A DNA stretch of 64,000 nucleotides from Lichenicoccus sp963693035. Lineage in GTDB: Bacteria > Pseudomonadota > Alphaproteobacteria > Acetobacterales > Acetobacteraceae. The position numbers and the translations under genes were made by a program. The stretch is taken from contig CAXMMQ010000008.1 in the NCBI GenBank assembly GCA_963693035.2, forward strand, positions 1 to 64,000, read 5' to 3'. Of the stretch, positions 36,071-44,383 are shown piece by piece. Each line of letters starts with the position of its first letter. The stretch's first letter is position 1. The notes under the pieces are model-generated. The model saw nothing but the letters and a program-made list of their open reading frames with translations. It had not been told where the DNA came from and searched no databases.

Positions 36071-37651
36071 ATGCTGTTCAATTCGATCGTCTTCCTGATC
36101 GCGTTCCTGCCGCTCGCCCTGGTCGGTTTCCACCTCGGCCTCGAAGCTGGGCCGGCGCCCGGCGGGCATCTGGCTGATCCTGATGTCGGTGCTGTTCTTC
36201 TACGCCTACTGGAACGCCCGGAGTTCATGCCGGCTCCTGATCCTGTCGATCGGCCGGCAATTTTACCGTCGTCAGCCTGATCGCTCGGTGCGAGGGCAGG
36301 CCGCGGCTGCAGAACGCGATCCTGACCACGGGCATCGCGCTCAACCTCGCCGCCCTGTTCCGCTTCAAGTACCGCTATGTCGGGCTGATGTCGCTCGCCG
36401 GGATCGGCGTGATCGGCGGGCCGTTCACCCGCGCCGCATTGCCGCTCGGGATCTCGTTCTTCACCTTCACGCAGATCGGCTTCCTGATCGACGTCCGCCA
36501 GGGCGTCGGACCCGCGATCGCGGGCTGCTCAACTACCTGCTGTTCGTCAGCTTCTTTCCGCACCTGATCGCGGGCCCGATCCTGCACAACCGCGAGATCA
36601 TGCCGCAATTCGCCGACCGCTCGACCTACGGGCTCTCAGCGCGAGAACCTCGCAATCGGGTTTACGATCTTCGTGATCGGGCTGGCGAAGAAGGTGCCTG
36701 CTGGCCGACCCGCTGGTCCTCGACCGTCGTCGCCGCTGCTTCCACGATCCGGCAGCGAGGCGGCGTGTTCTCGTCGTGGAACGTGGCGCTGCCTACTCGC
36801 TGCAGCTCTATTTCGACTTCTCCGGCTATTCCGACATGGCGATCGGCCTCGCCCGGCTGTTCAACGTACGCTTTCCGCTGAACTTCAACTCGCCGTACAA
36901 GGCAGGCTCCGTCGTCGAGTACTGGCAGCGCTGGCACATGACGCTGACCCGTTACATCACGCTCTACCTGTACAACCCGGCGGCGCTCTGGATCACCCGG
37001 CGCCGGATGTCGCGCGGCCTGGGCGTCGGACGACGAGACATGGCGACACCCTCCGGCTTCTTCAGCATGACGGTGGCGCCGACCTTCTTCACCATGGGCC
37101 TCGCCGGGATCTGGCACGGCGCCGGCTCGCAGTTCGTGATCTTCGGCCTGCTGCACGCCTTCTATCTGAGCGTCAACCATGCCTGGCGCACCTTCCGGGC
37201 CAGGAAGGCCAAGGCGGCGCACAAGACCCACAAGGCCGAGAGCCATCCGCGCGCGGCGATCTGGGCGGTGGCGCTCACCTATCTCTCGGTGCTGGTCGGC
37301 GCGGTGTTCTTCCGCGCGCCCTCGAGCGGGTCCGCGGTCGCGCTGCTGTCGGGCATGCTCGGCCTGCACGGTATCGAGAGCGTCCCGGCTTCGATCTCCT
37401 CGGTGACGGCCCAGCGCGCCCTGCTCGACATCGCGTGGCTGGTGGTGCTGTACGCCGTGGTGTGGGGCATGCCCAACACGCAGCAGATCATGCGCGTGGC
37501 CGACCCGGCGCTCGGCAAGGTGCTGCCGGGCGGCGGGCCGCTGATGCACTGGCGCCCGAACTGGCAATGGGCCGCCCTGTCCGGCGCGGTGGCGGTGCTC
37601 GCGGTCCTCGGGATGGGAGGAACCAGTGAATTCCTTTACTTCCAGTTCTAG
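36071..37651 (+). pseudogene. MBOAT O-acyltransferase gene with about seven frameshifts in its 5' half
   Basis: The protein begins MLFNSIVFLIAFLPLALVGF and continues through conserved MBOAT blocks that jump between frames: ILMSVLFFYAYWNAR, SLIARCEGRPRLQNAILTTG, LPLGISFFTFTQIGFLIDV, LLNYLLFVSFFPHLIAGPIL, ENLAIGFTIFVIGLAKKV, SSTVVAAAS, GGVFSSWNVAL. From 36776 it is open to 37651, with SLQLYFDFSGYSDMAIGLA, YWQRWHMTLTRYITLYLY and the active-site His in GLAGIWHGAG. Frame changes fall near 36130-36180, 36250, 36520, 36637, 36697, 36720 and 36790. The conserved text survives at every piece, so sequencing error is as likely as recent decay. Intact homologues transfer acyl groups to exported polysaccharides. 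Confidence 0.85.
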
Positions 37652-38699
37652 CCGAAACGAGCAGGCGGACACGGCAGCACTCGCCAGCAAGGCCGCGAAC
37701 GCTGCCAGCCCCGGCCGCTACCTGCTGGTGATGGGCCTGGTGCTGGCCCTCGGCCTGGGCGCCTCCTGGATCTGGTCGGCGAAGATGAAGCTCGCCTTCC
37801 TGGATCCGGAATATGCCGCCTGGAGCGCCAAGCAGGATCTGGTGGCGCGCTGCGATCTCGGCGACCTGCTGGTGCTGGGCGACAGCCGCGCCGGCGCCGG
37901 CATGATGCCGACCCGCCTGCCCGGCCGCGGCATCAACATCTCGGTCGGCGGCGCCAAGCCGGTCGAGATGTACTACTTCCTGCGCCGCGCGATGGCCTGC
38001 CCGAACATGCCGCACCATGTGCTGCTGTCGATCGATGCCGGGCACTTCCACAGCACCGACACGTTCTGGGAGCGCAGCGCCCGTTTCGGCACTTTCGGCG
38101 TCGGCGACCTGCACGAGATCGAGGCGGTGGCGCGCCGGACCGGTGACGAGAGCCTGTTCGACGAGCCGCGCTCGGACGGCTTTCCCAACCTGCTGCGCGA
38201 CTACCTCTATGCGACCAGCTTTCCCACGCTGAATTTTGCCAGCATGGCGCGCGGCGGCATCTTCCTGCGCTACGCCCACAATATCGAGGAGCGGGACAAG
38301 ACCCTGCGCGCGCGCGGGCATCACCTGTTCGGCGATGCCAACGGCGACAGCGCCGAGGCCGACGACGCCTCGCTCGACAGCTTCGAGGTGCTGCCGCTGG
38401 AGGGATGGTACTTCGAGCATATGCTGCAGGAGATGCAGGCGCGCGGCATCCGGGTGGATTTCGTGACCGTGCCGGTGAACCAGGCCACCGCGAAGCACAT
38501 CACGCCGCAACTGCGCGATGGCTTCGCCGCCTACCTGGCAGCCGCGGCACGCAGATATCCCAACTTCCACGTACTGGTCGCACCGATCCCGTCCCTGCCG
38601 GACCAGTATTTCGGCGACGTCTTCTCGCACCTCAACCAGAGCGGCGCCGAACGCTTCAGCGCAACCCTGGCCGGCGCGCTACGCCAGGAGCATCCGTAA
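37626..38699 (+). CDS. Membrane-anchored SGNH-hydrolase-like partner of the MBOAT protein
   Basis: 357 residues, GTG start with GGGAGG five bases upstream, overlapping the MBOAT end by 26 bases. One N-terminal span (YLLVMGLVLALGLGASWIW) anchors a periplasmic domain with the block-I motif LLVLGDSRAGAGMMPTRLPG, GRGINISVGGAKPVEMYYFL and a C-terminal DQYFGDVFSHLNQSGAERF that contains the expected Asp/His pair. It resembles the DltD/AlgX-like partners found beside MBOAT acyltransferases, which complete acyl transfer outside the membrane. The TAA stop is part of repeat element C. Confidence 0.82.
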   Translation: MNSFTSSSSRNEQADTAALASKAANAASPGRYLLVMGLVLALGLGASWIWSAKMKLAFLDPEYAAWSAKQDLVARCDLGDLLVLGDSRAGAGMMPTRLPGRGINISVGGAKPVEMYYFLRRAMACPNMPHHVLLSIDAGHFHSTDTFWERSARFGTFGVGDLHEIEAVARRTGDESLFDEPRSDGFPNLLRDYLYATSFPTLNFASMARGGIFLRYAHNIEERDKTLRARGHHLFGDANGDSAEADDASLDSFEVLPLEGWYFEHMLQEMQARGIRVDFVTVPVNQATAKHITPQLRDGFAAYLAAAARRYPNFHVLVAPIPSLPDQYFGDVFSHLNQSGAERFSATLAGALRQEHP

Positions 38700-38863
38700 C
38701 AGGCTGCTGAAGAACTCCCGCTACTGGATGAGAGCGGTCCGCAGAACCGCGGCCGGCGTGACTTTCCGAGCACCAGAGCGGAGCGGCCGTCTGGCCGTGA
38801 GCACCGGAGCACGGGAAAGGCGTGCCGGATCGCCAGCAGCGGGAGTTCTTCAGCAGTCTGTTA
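38697..38863 (+). repeat. Palindromic repeat element C (complete)
   Basis: A 167-bp element with 26-bp terminal inverted repeats (38697-38722 and 38838-38863) matching at 25 positions; the ends read TAACAG...CTGTTA. Core words CTGGATGAGAGCG (38724-38736) and GGATCGCCAGCAGC (38827-38840) are shared with elements A and B. An internal GAGCGGCCGT/CTGGCCGT stretch is unique to this copy. It starts exactly at the stop codon of the SGNH gene. Its shape is that of a non-autonomous MITE; no transposase with matching ends is in the window. Confidence 0.8.
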
Positions 38864-38908
38864 ACGCACCCATTGCGTTACTTTGGCAGCGCGCCGGTCC
38901 GCGCCGAG

Positions 38909-40624
38909 CTATTTCGGCAGCGCGAAGATCGCGATCGCATCGCCGAGCGGATAGGTCATCTGGAAGTTCCCGCCGGCGGCGACCGCGATATATTCGCGCC
39001 CCTGCACCTCGTAGGCGACCGGCGGCGCATTGACTCCCGCGCCGAGGAAGAAGTGCCAGAGCTTCTTGCCGGTCTTCGCGTTGAAGGCGTCGAACCAGCC
39101 GTTGCCCTCGCCCATGAAGGCGACGTTGCCCGCCGTCACCAGCGCGCCGCCCATCGTCGGTTGCGTTACGTTGACGTTCCAGTCGAGCTTGCCGGTATCC
39201 ACGTTGATCGCCGTGAGGGTGCCGTTCTGGATGCCGCCCTGGACGTTCTTGAACGTGCTGCCGAGTCGGATCATGCCGGGCAGGTCGCCGGCATTGTTCT
39301 CGGTGGTGAAGGTCATGAGCTGGTTCATGCCCATGACATAGACATCGTGGGTCAGCGGCGAAAAGGCCGGCGGCGACCATTCGGCACCGCCATTGGCGCC
39401 CGGCAGGCTCTGCACGCCTGCCTTGGTCGGCTGGGCGAACATGTTCTTCTGCATGTCGTAGGCTTGCGAGCGGCGGATCAGGCGCCCGGTGCGACGGTCC
39501 AGGATATAGAAGAATGCGGTCTTGCCGGCCTCGCCGGCCGCCGGCACCGGGTGCCCGTCCTGCATGGCGTCGAACAGCACGACGTTGCTGACGGCGTCGT
39601 AGTCCCACACGTCATGCTTCACCTCCTGGTAGTACCAGGCAAGCGTGCCGTCCTTGATGTGCAGGGCGACGATGGAGTCCGTGTACAGGTTGTCGCCGGC
39701 GCGCTTGGAGCCGTCGAGATCGGGATTGGGGTTGCCGGTCGAGAAGATCAGCAGCCCGAGCTTGGTATCGATGGCTGGCGTGGTCCAGACGGTGCCCCCG
39801 CCGGTCTTCCAGCTCTCGCCGGCCCAGGTCTTGCCGGTGTCCGTGGTGTCGAAGCGCCAGGTCTGCGTGCCCTTCGTAGCATCGTAGGCGGCGACGAAGC
39901 CGCGGATCGGCCACTCGCCGCCCGCGCTGCCGATGATCACCTGGTGGTTGTAGACCTGCGGCGTCATCGTCTCGGAATAGCCCGCTTGCGCGTCGGCGAC
40001 CTTGGTCTTCCAGACTTCCTTGCCGGTGACGGCGTCCACGTCGACCAGGCTGTCGTCGATGGTGAGGAAATAGACCTGGCCGCCGGAGATCGTGGCGCCA
40101 CGATTGACCGGCCCGCAGCAGATCTGCGTCAGCCCGTCGGTATAGGTGTAGGTCCACATCGTCTCGCCGGTGACCGCGTTCATCGCAATCAGCGCCTGCT
40201 TGCTGTTCACCATCGGCGTGGTCACGTACATTGTGCCATTGACGACGATCGGCGTCGTCTCGAAGCTCGCGGTGTAGCCGGTCTGGGCGAATGCGACCGG
40301 TGTCAGGTGGCCGACGGTGTTCGCGTTGATCGCTTTGAGCGGCGAGAAGCGCTGGTTGAGATAGCCCTGCCCGGTCGCGAGCCAATTGGCGCCGGACCTG
40401 GTCACCGCTTCCACCGAGGCGTCGGTCGTGTTGACGTTCGCCGTCACACCCGGCGCGACATCGCCCTCCACCTTGCGGCTCTTCACCGCGCCACCATTCT
40501 CGATCGGCTCGGCCGCGCGCGCGGGATGTCGTGACAGCTGCGGCACAGACCCCAGCAACAACGCCACTACCGAAACGGAATTCAAAATCCGCGGATGCAG
40601 TCGCGAATGTTCCAGTCTGGTCAT
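38909..40624 (-). CDS. Periplasmic PQQ-dependent alcohol dehydrogenase, lanthanide-type active site
   Basis: 571 residues with a signal peptide ending near HPARAA. Eight-bladed quinoprotein propeller of the methanol/ethanol dehydrogenase family. The adjacent-Cys disulfide is at residues 169-170 (LTQICCGPVNRG). Metal ligands Glu237 (GGEWPIRG) and Asn298 (FSTGNPNPDLDG) are present, and the catalytic Asp341 is followed by Asp343 (HDVWDYDAVSNV). Asp at the +2 position is the established hallmark of lanthanide-dependent enzymes such as XoxF. The substrate is not predictable from this. A cytochrome c gene lies 41 bases upstream in the same operon and is the likely electron acceptor. Confidence 0.88.
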   Translation of the reverse strand: MTRLEHSRLHPRILNSVSVVALLLGSVPQLSRHPARAAEPIENGGAVKSRKVEGDVAPGVTANVNTTDASVEAVTRSGANWLATGQGYLNQRFSPLKAINANTVGHLTPVAFAQTGYTASFETTPIVVNGTMYVTTPMVNSKQALIAMNAVTGETMWTYTYTDGLTQICCGPVNRGATISGGQVYFLTIDDSLVDVDAVTGKEVWKTKVADAQAGYSETMTPQVYNHQVIIGSAGGEWPIRGFVAAYDATKGTQTWRFDTTDTGKTWAGESWKTGGGTVWTTPAIDTKLGLLIFSTGNPNPDLDGSKRAGDNLYTDSIVALHIKDGTLAWYYQEVKHDVWDYDAVSNVVLFDAMQDGHPVPAAGEAGKTAFFYILDRRTGRLIRRSQAYDMQKNMFAQPTKAGVQSLPGANGGAEWSPPAFSPLTHDVYVMGMNQLMTFTTENNAGDLPGMIRLGSTFKNVQGGIQNGTLTAINVDTGKLDWNVNVTQPTMGGALVTAGNVAFMGEGNGWFDAFNAKTGKKLWHFFLGAGVNAPPVAYEVQGREYIAVAAGGNFQMTYPLGDAIAIFALPK

Positions 40625-40665
40625 TGTTCCCCGCTTGCGGCTCGCTGTCCGCTTCCGATTCTCGG

Positions 40666-41106
40666 CTAGTTGGTCACTCCGGGGTAGGGCAGCAGGCTCA
40701 GGCAGGACATGCCGTCCGCACTGACCGGCTGCGTGCCGGACGGATATTTGTCGTAGGACAGGATGTAGGCGAAGATATTGTCGTAGTCGGTGGCCGACAA
40801 CGTGCCGGGTGCATTGGCCGGCATCTGCGAACTGGTAAAGGCCAGCAACTGGGTCGGCGTGATCTTGGTGAAACCGACATAGGACGCGAACTTGGCGCCG
40901 CTCAGCGCCGGCCCGGAATTGCCGAGCAGGTCCGCATTATGGCACGACGCGCAACTGGCACTGTATGCCGCGAGACCGGCGTTGGCCTGCTCGGATGTAT
41001 AGAAGCCGGCGCCGGTGGCGCAGGTCGCAGCCTGTGCACTGGTCGCGAACAGGGCGCCGCCGAGAATCGCCGCGACCTCGAGCCGTTTCAACGCCGCCGC
41101 TACCAT
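40666..41106 (-). CDS. Periplasmic cytochrome c, partner of the PQQ dehydrogenase
   Basis: 146 residues. Signal peptide (LEVAAILGGALFATSAQAA), one haem-binding CASCH (SASCASCHNADLLGNSGPAL), and a likely Met ligand in FTSSQMPANAPGTLS. An extra Cys pair lies outside the haem motif. Placement immediately upstream of the dehydrogenase supports a role as electron acceptor from PQQ. There are no mxaG/xoxG-type maturation genes nearby. Confidence 0.85.
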   Translation of the reverse strand: MVAAALKRLEVAAILGGALFATSAQAATCATGAGFYTSEQANAGLAAYSASCASCHNADLLGNSGPALSGAKFASYVGFTKITPTQLLAFTSSQMPANAPGTLSATDYDNIFAYILSYDKYPSGTQPVSADGMSCLSLLPYPGVTN

Positions 41107-41198
41107 CGTCGCAGTCTTCCCCGTTCATGCCGGAGGCCGGATTCGGATACTGAACGAGATTGACGTTTACATTCCCCGGCTTCCCGCACAAGTCCCGA

Positions 41199-42305
41199 TC
41201 AGGCGGGCTGCATCGGCTGGCCGGCGAACACGCGTCCGAACCGGTTCTCGAGAAACGCGCCGAGCGGGATGTCCTCCTGCCGGACGAACCCCGCCTGCGG
41301 CAGCGCCCCGTTCGCCAGCAGGTCGAGCACTGCGCAGATGCTGCCCGCCGTGGTCTGCTGGATCGCAGTGCGATGCCGGCCGCCGACGATGCCGGCCTCG
41401 ATGGTGCGCGCCAGGCTCTCCTGCACGAGCTGGCCGCCCCGCTTGCCGATCACGGTGACGAATACCACCACCACATCCTGCGCAGTGCTCGGCAACGCGT
41501 GCTCGAGAATGTCGCGCAGCACGTGACGACGCTCGGCCAGCCGCAGGTCCTGCAGCAGCAGCTTCATCACCGCCGCATGGCCGGGATAGCGCATGGTGCG
41601 GTAGTTCAGCTCGCGCACCCGCCCGGCATAGGTCTCGCACAGCGAGCCGAGGCCGCCGGAGGTGTTGAACGCCTCGTAGACGACGCCGTCCACCGTCAGC
41701 CGCTCGCACTCCTCGAGCGCCGGCACCAGATGCCGCTCGCCCTGCACGATCGCCTCGCAGGGCTGGATGTATTCGTTGATGACGCCGTCGGTGCTCCAGG
41801 TCAGGTTGTAGCCGAGCGCATTGTCGGGATAGCGCGGCAGGGCGCCGACGCGCAGCCGGATCGCGTCCAGGCTGTCGAAGCGTCTTGCGATGTCATGCGC
41901 CGCGATCGAGACGAAGCCCGGCGCCAGGCCGCATTGCGGGATCAGCGCGGTCTCGGCGCGCATCGCCAGCGCCCGCACCGTGCGGGTGCTGAGCACGTCC
42001 TCGGTCAGGTCGAGATAATGCACGCCGGCCGCGACAGAGGCCGAAGCGATGTGGGTGGTGAGCTGGAACGGTGCCGCCGACAGCAGGGCGAACTTGCCTT
42101 TAAGCAAGGCGGCCAGGCCGTCCCCGGCGCCGAGATCGACGGCGATGCGGGTGACCGGTCGGCCATCCGGCTGCCCGCATTCGGCCCGGTCGAGTGTCGC
42201 CTGGTCGCGGTCGATCAGGGTCACCGCATAGTCGCCGCCCAGGGTGAGCAGGTCGGCGATGGTCGAGCCGATGCGGCCGGCACCGATGACGGCGATCTCT
42301 TTCAT
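41199..42305 (-). CDS. Saccharopine dehydrogenase-like oxidoreductase
   Basis: 368 residues starting MKEIAVIGAGRIGSTIADLL, with the Rossmann GxGxxG at residues 8-13. AGVHYLDLTEDVLSTRTVRALA, IPQCGLAPGFVSIAAHDIARR and LPRYPDNALGYNLTWSTDGVINEY are typical of the saccharopine dehydrogenase/lysine 6-dehydrogenase group. It probably acts on an amino-acid-derived substrate. It is divergent from an Lrp-family regulator 150 bases away, which fits control by amino acid availability. The upstream open frame has no protein character. Confidence 0.82.
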   Translation of the reverse strand: MKEIAVIGAGRIGSTIADLLTLGGDYAVTLIDRDQATLDRAECGQPDGRPVTRIAVDLGAGDGLAALLKGKFALLSAAPFQLTTHIASASVAAGVHYLDLTEDVLSTRTVRALAMRAETALIPQCGLAPGFVSIAAHDIARRFDSLDAIRLRVGALPRYPDNALGYNLTWSTDGVINEYIQPCEAIVQGERHLVPALEECERLTVDGVVYEAFNTSGGLGSLCETYAGRVRELNYRTMRYPGHAAVMKLLLQDLRLAERRHVLRDILEHALPSTAQDVVVVFVTVIGKRGGQLVQESLARTIEAGIVGGRHRTAIQQTTAGSICAVLDLLANGALPQAGFVRQEDIPLGAFLENRFGRVFAGQPMQPA

Positions 42306-42454
42306 GCGGCGTCCTGTCATGTTGTCGCAAGGAGGCCGGATGCTGCACCGGCGGGTCGGCGAGCGACAAGCGTTGGACCGACGAGGGACTGGCGCCGGTA
42401 TCGGCAGATTGCCTAGAACCGTCGGCGGATTGCAGGCGGGAGGCGACAGCCGGG

Positions 42455-42886
42455 ATGGACGCGACGGACCGATCCCTGCTGGCCCTGCTCGCGGCGGATG
42501 CAAGGCTGCCGACCGCGGCGCTGGCCCGACGCGTCGGCCTGTCGCGCACGACGGTCCAGAGCCGGATCGAGCGCCTCGAGGCGGCCGGCATCATTCTCGG
42601 CTACACGACCCGCATCGGATCGGGCCAGGATGGCGGCGAGACCGCGACCCGCGCCCATGTGATGATCGCGGTCGCGCCCAAGCAGGCGGCTTCGGTCGAG
42701 GCGGCGCTGCGTCGTCTCGATGCGGTCCGCGCGCTGCACGCGGTCAGTGGTGGCTACGACCTGATCGCGATGGTCGAGACTGTCTCGATCACCGAGATCA
42801 ACCGGCTGATCGACCGCATCGGCAGCATCGACGGCGTCGAGCGCACCAACTCGACGATGATCCTGTCGACCCGGCTCGCGCGCTAG
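42455..42886 (+). CDS. Lrp/AsnC-family transcriptional regulator
   Basis: 143 residues. N-terminal winged helix (DRSLLALLAADARLPTAALARRVGLSRTTVQSRIERLEAAGII) and C-terminal RAM ligand-binding domain (ALHAVSGGYDLIAMVETVS). It is divergent from the saccharopine dehydrogenase-like gene, and its stop overlaps the ureD start (TAGTG), so it is both transcribed with the urease operon and placed to control its divergent neighbour. The effector is unknown. Confidence 0.9.
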   Translation: MDATDRSLLALLAADARLPTAALARRVGLSRTTVQSRIERLEAAGIILGYTTRIGSGQDGGETATRAHVMIAVAPKQAASVEAALRRLDAVRALHAVSGGYDLIAMVETVSITEINRLIDRIGSIDGVERTNSTMILSTRLAR

Positions 42887-43731
42887 TGCCTCACGAGGAG
42901 GTCGGGACCGAGGCGCGTCTGCAGCGGTCGCACGCCGATCTCCGGCTCCAAGTCGCATTCCGCGAGGGCGCCTCCAGGCTGTCCGGCCTGAGGCAGCAGG
43001 GCTGCCTCAAGCTGCTGTTCCCGCGCCGGCCGCCGGCGGATGCGCTGGAGGCGGTGCTGGTCAACATCTCCGGCGGCATCGCGGCCGGCGACCGGCTGGA
43101 CTGCTCGATCGACTGCGGCGCTGCGACCCGGGTGCTGGTGACGAGCCAGGCGGCGGAGCGCTGCTACCGGGCACGCCACGCGGAGGCGCCGGCCCGGGTG
43201 CAGACCACGCTGCGGCTCGAGGCCGGTGCGGCGCTGGAATGGCTGCCGCAGGAGACTATCCTGTTCGATGGCGCCGCCCTGTCACGTTGCCTGCGCATCG
43301 ACATGCACGAGACCGCGACGCTGCTGCTGGCGGAGAGCCGCGTGCTCGGGCGGCGCGGGTCCGGCGAGACCACGCGGACGCTGGCGCTGGACGACCGGAT
43401 CGAGATCGTGCGCGGCGGCCGGCCGATCCTGGTCGATGCGTTGCGGCTGCACGGCGATGCCGACGAGCGCCTGCGCCATGCGGCCACCGGTGGCGGAGCG
43501 ACGGCGCTGGCGACGGTGGTGCTGGCCGCTCCCCACGCTGCCGCCCGGCTCGACGGAGTGCGGTCCCTGCTCGCAAAGACGTCGGATGTCGAGGCTGGCG
43601 CCTCGGCCTGGGACGGCATGCTTGTCATCCGCATGACGGCGCGGGAGGCTGCGGCGCAGATGGCCTGCATCCTGCAAGTCCTGGCATCGCTGCGGGACGG
43701 ACGCGCACTGCCGCAGGTCTGGCGCACCTGA
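42886..43731 (+). CDS. ureD: Urease accessory protein UreD
   Basis: 281 residues. The GTG at 42886 overlaps the preceding TAG. The open frame continues upstream, but residues from here (MPHEEVGTEARLQRSHADLRLQVAF) fit the family. GASRLSGLRQQGCLKLLFPR, NISGGIAAGDRLDCSIDCGA, TSQAAERCYR and GAALEWLPQETILFDGA are UreD hallmarks. UreD is the scaffold on which UreF and UreG deliver nickel to apo-urease. Confidence 0.93.
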   Translation: MPHEEVGTEARLQRSHADLRLQVAFREGASRLSGLRQQGCLKLLFPRRPPADALEAVLVNISGGIAAGDRLDCSIDCGAATRVLVTSQAAERCYRARHAEAPARVQTTLRLEAGAALEWLPQETILFDGAALSRCLRIDMHETATLLLAESRVLGRRGSGETTRTLALDDRIEIVRGGRPILVDALRLHGDADERLRHAATGGGATALATVVLAAPHAAARLDGVRSLLAKTSDVEAGASAWDGMLVIRMTAREAAAQMACILQVLASLRDGRALPQVWRT

Positions 43732-43755
43732 AGGGCCGTTGGACGGGGGGAAACG

Positions 43756-44058
43756 ATGAACCTGACGCCGCGTGAGAAAGACAAGCTGCTGGTCGCGATG
43801 GCGGCGCAGGTAGCGCGGCGCCGGCTCGAGCGTGGCGTCAAGCTGAACCATCCCGAAGCCGTCGCCCTGATCAGCGATTTCGTGGTGGAGGGCGCGCGTG
43901 ACGGCCACAGCGTCGCCGACCTGATGGAAGCGGGCGGCACCGTGCTGACCCGCGACCAGGTCATGCAGGGCGTGCCTGAAATGATTTCCGACGTGCAGGT
44001 CGAGGCGACCTTTCCCGACGGCACCAAGCTGGTGACGGTGCATGACCCGATACGCTGA
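43756..44058 (+). CDS. ureA: Urease gamma subunit
   Basis: 100 residues, family length. MNLTPREKDKLLVAMAAQVA, LNHPEAVALISDFVVEGARDG, DLMEAGGTVLTRDQVMQGVPEMI and VEATFPDGTKLVTVHDPI are diagnostic. A GGGGG-AAACG segment precedes the ATG. Its 3' end overlaps ureB by 17 bases. Confidence 0.96.
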   Translation: MNLTPREKDKLLVAMAAQVARRRLERGVKLNHPEAVALISDFVVEGARDGHSVADLMEAGGTVLTRDQVMQGVPEMISDVQVEATFPDGTKLVTVHDPIR

Positions 44059-44383
44059 CGTGCTGGCGCCCGGCGAAAGCCCGGGCGAGATCCTGGCGGT
44101 GCACGGCGACATCACCCTCAATGACGGCGCCGACGCGATCACGCTGGTGGTGGTCAATACCGGCGACCGTCCGATCCAGGTCGGCAGCCACTACCATTTC
44201 GCGGAAACCAACGGCGCCCTCGCCTTCGACCGCACCGCCGCGCATGGACATCGCCTCGACGTGCCGTCCGGCGGCGCGGTGCGGTTCGAGCCAGGCCAGA
44301 GCCGCAGCGTCACCCTGATCCCGTTCGGCGGCGCACGCGCGGTGATCGGGTTCCAGGGTCGTGTCATGGGAGCGCTGGACTGA
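44042..44383 (+). CDS. ureB: Urease beta subunit
   Basis: 113 residues. GEILAVHGDITLNDGADAITL, VVNTGDRPIQVGSHYHFAETNGAL and the AAHGHRLDVPSGGAVRFEPG region are typical. The ATG at 44042 lies inside ureA; a start a few codons later is possible. Stop overlaps ureC (TGATG). Confidence 0.95.
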   Translation: MTRYADVLAPGESPGEILAVHGDITLNDGADAITLVVVNTGDRPIQVGSHYHFAETNGALAFDRTAAHGHRLDVPSGGAVRFEPGQSRSVTLIPFGGARAVIGFQGRVMGALD

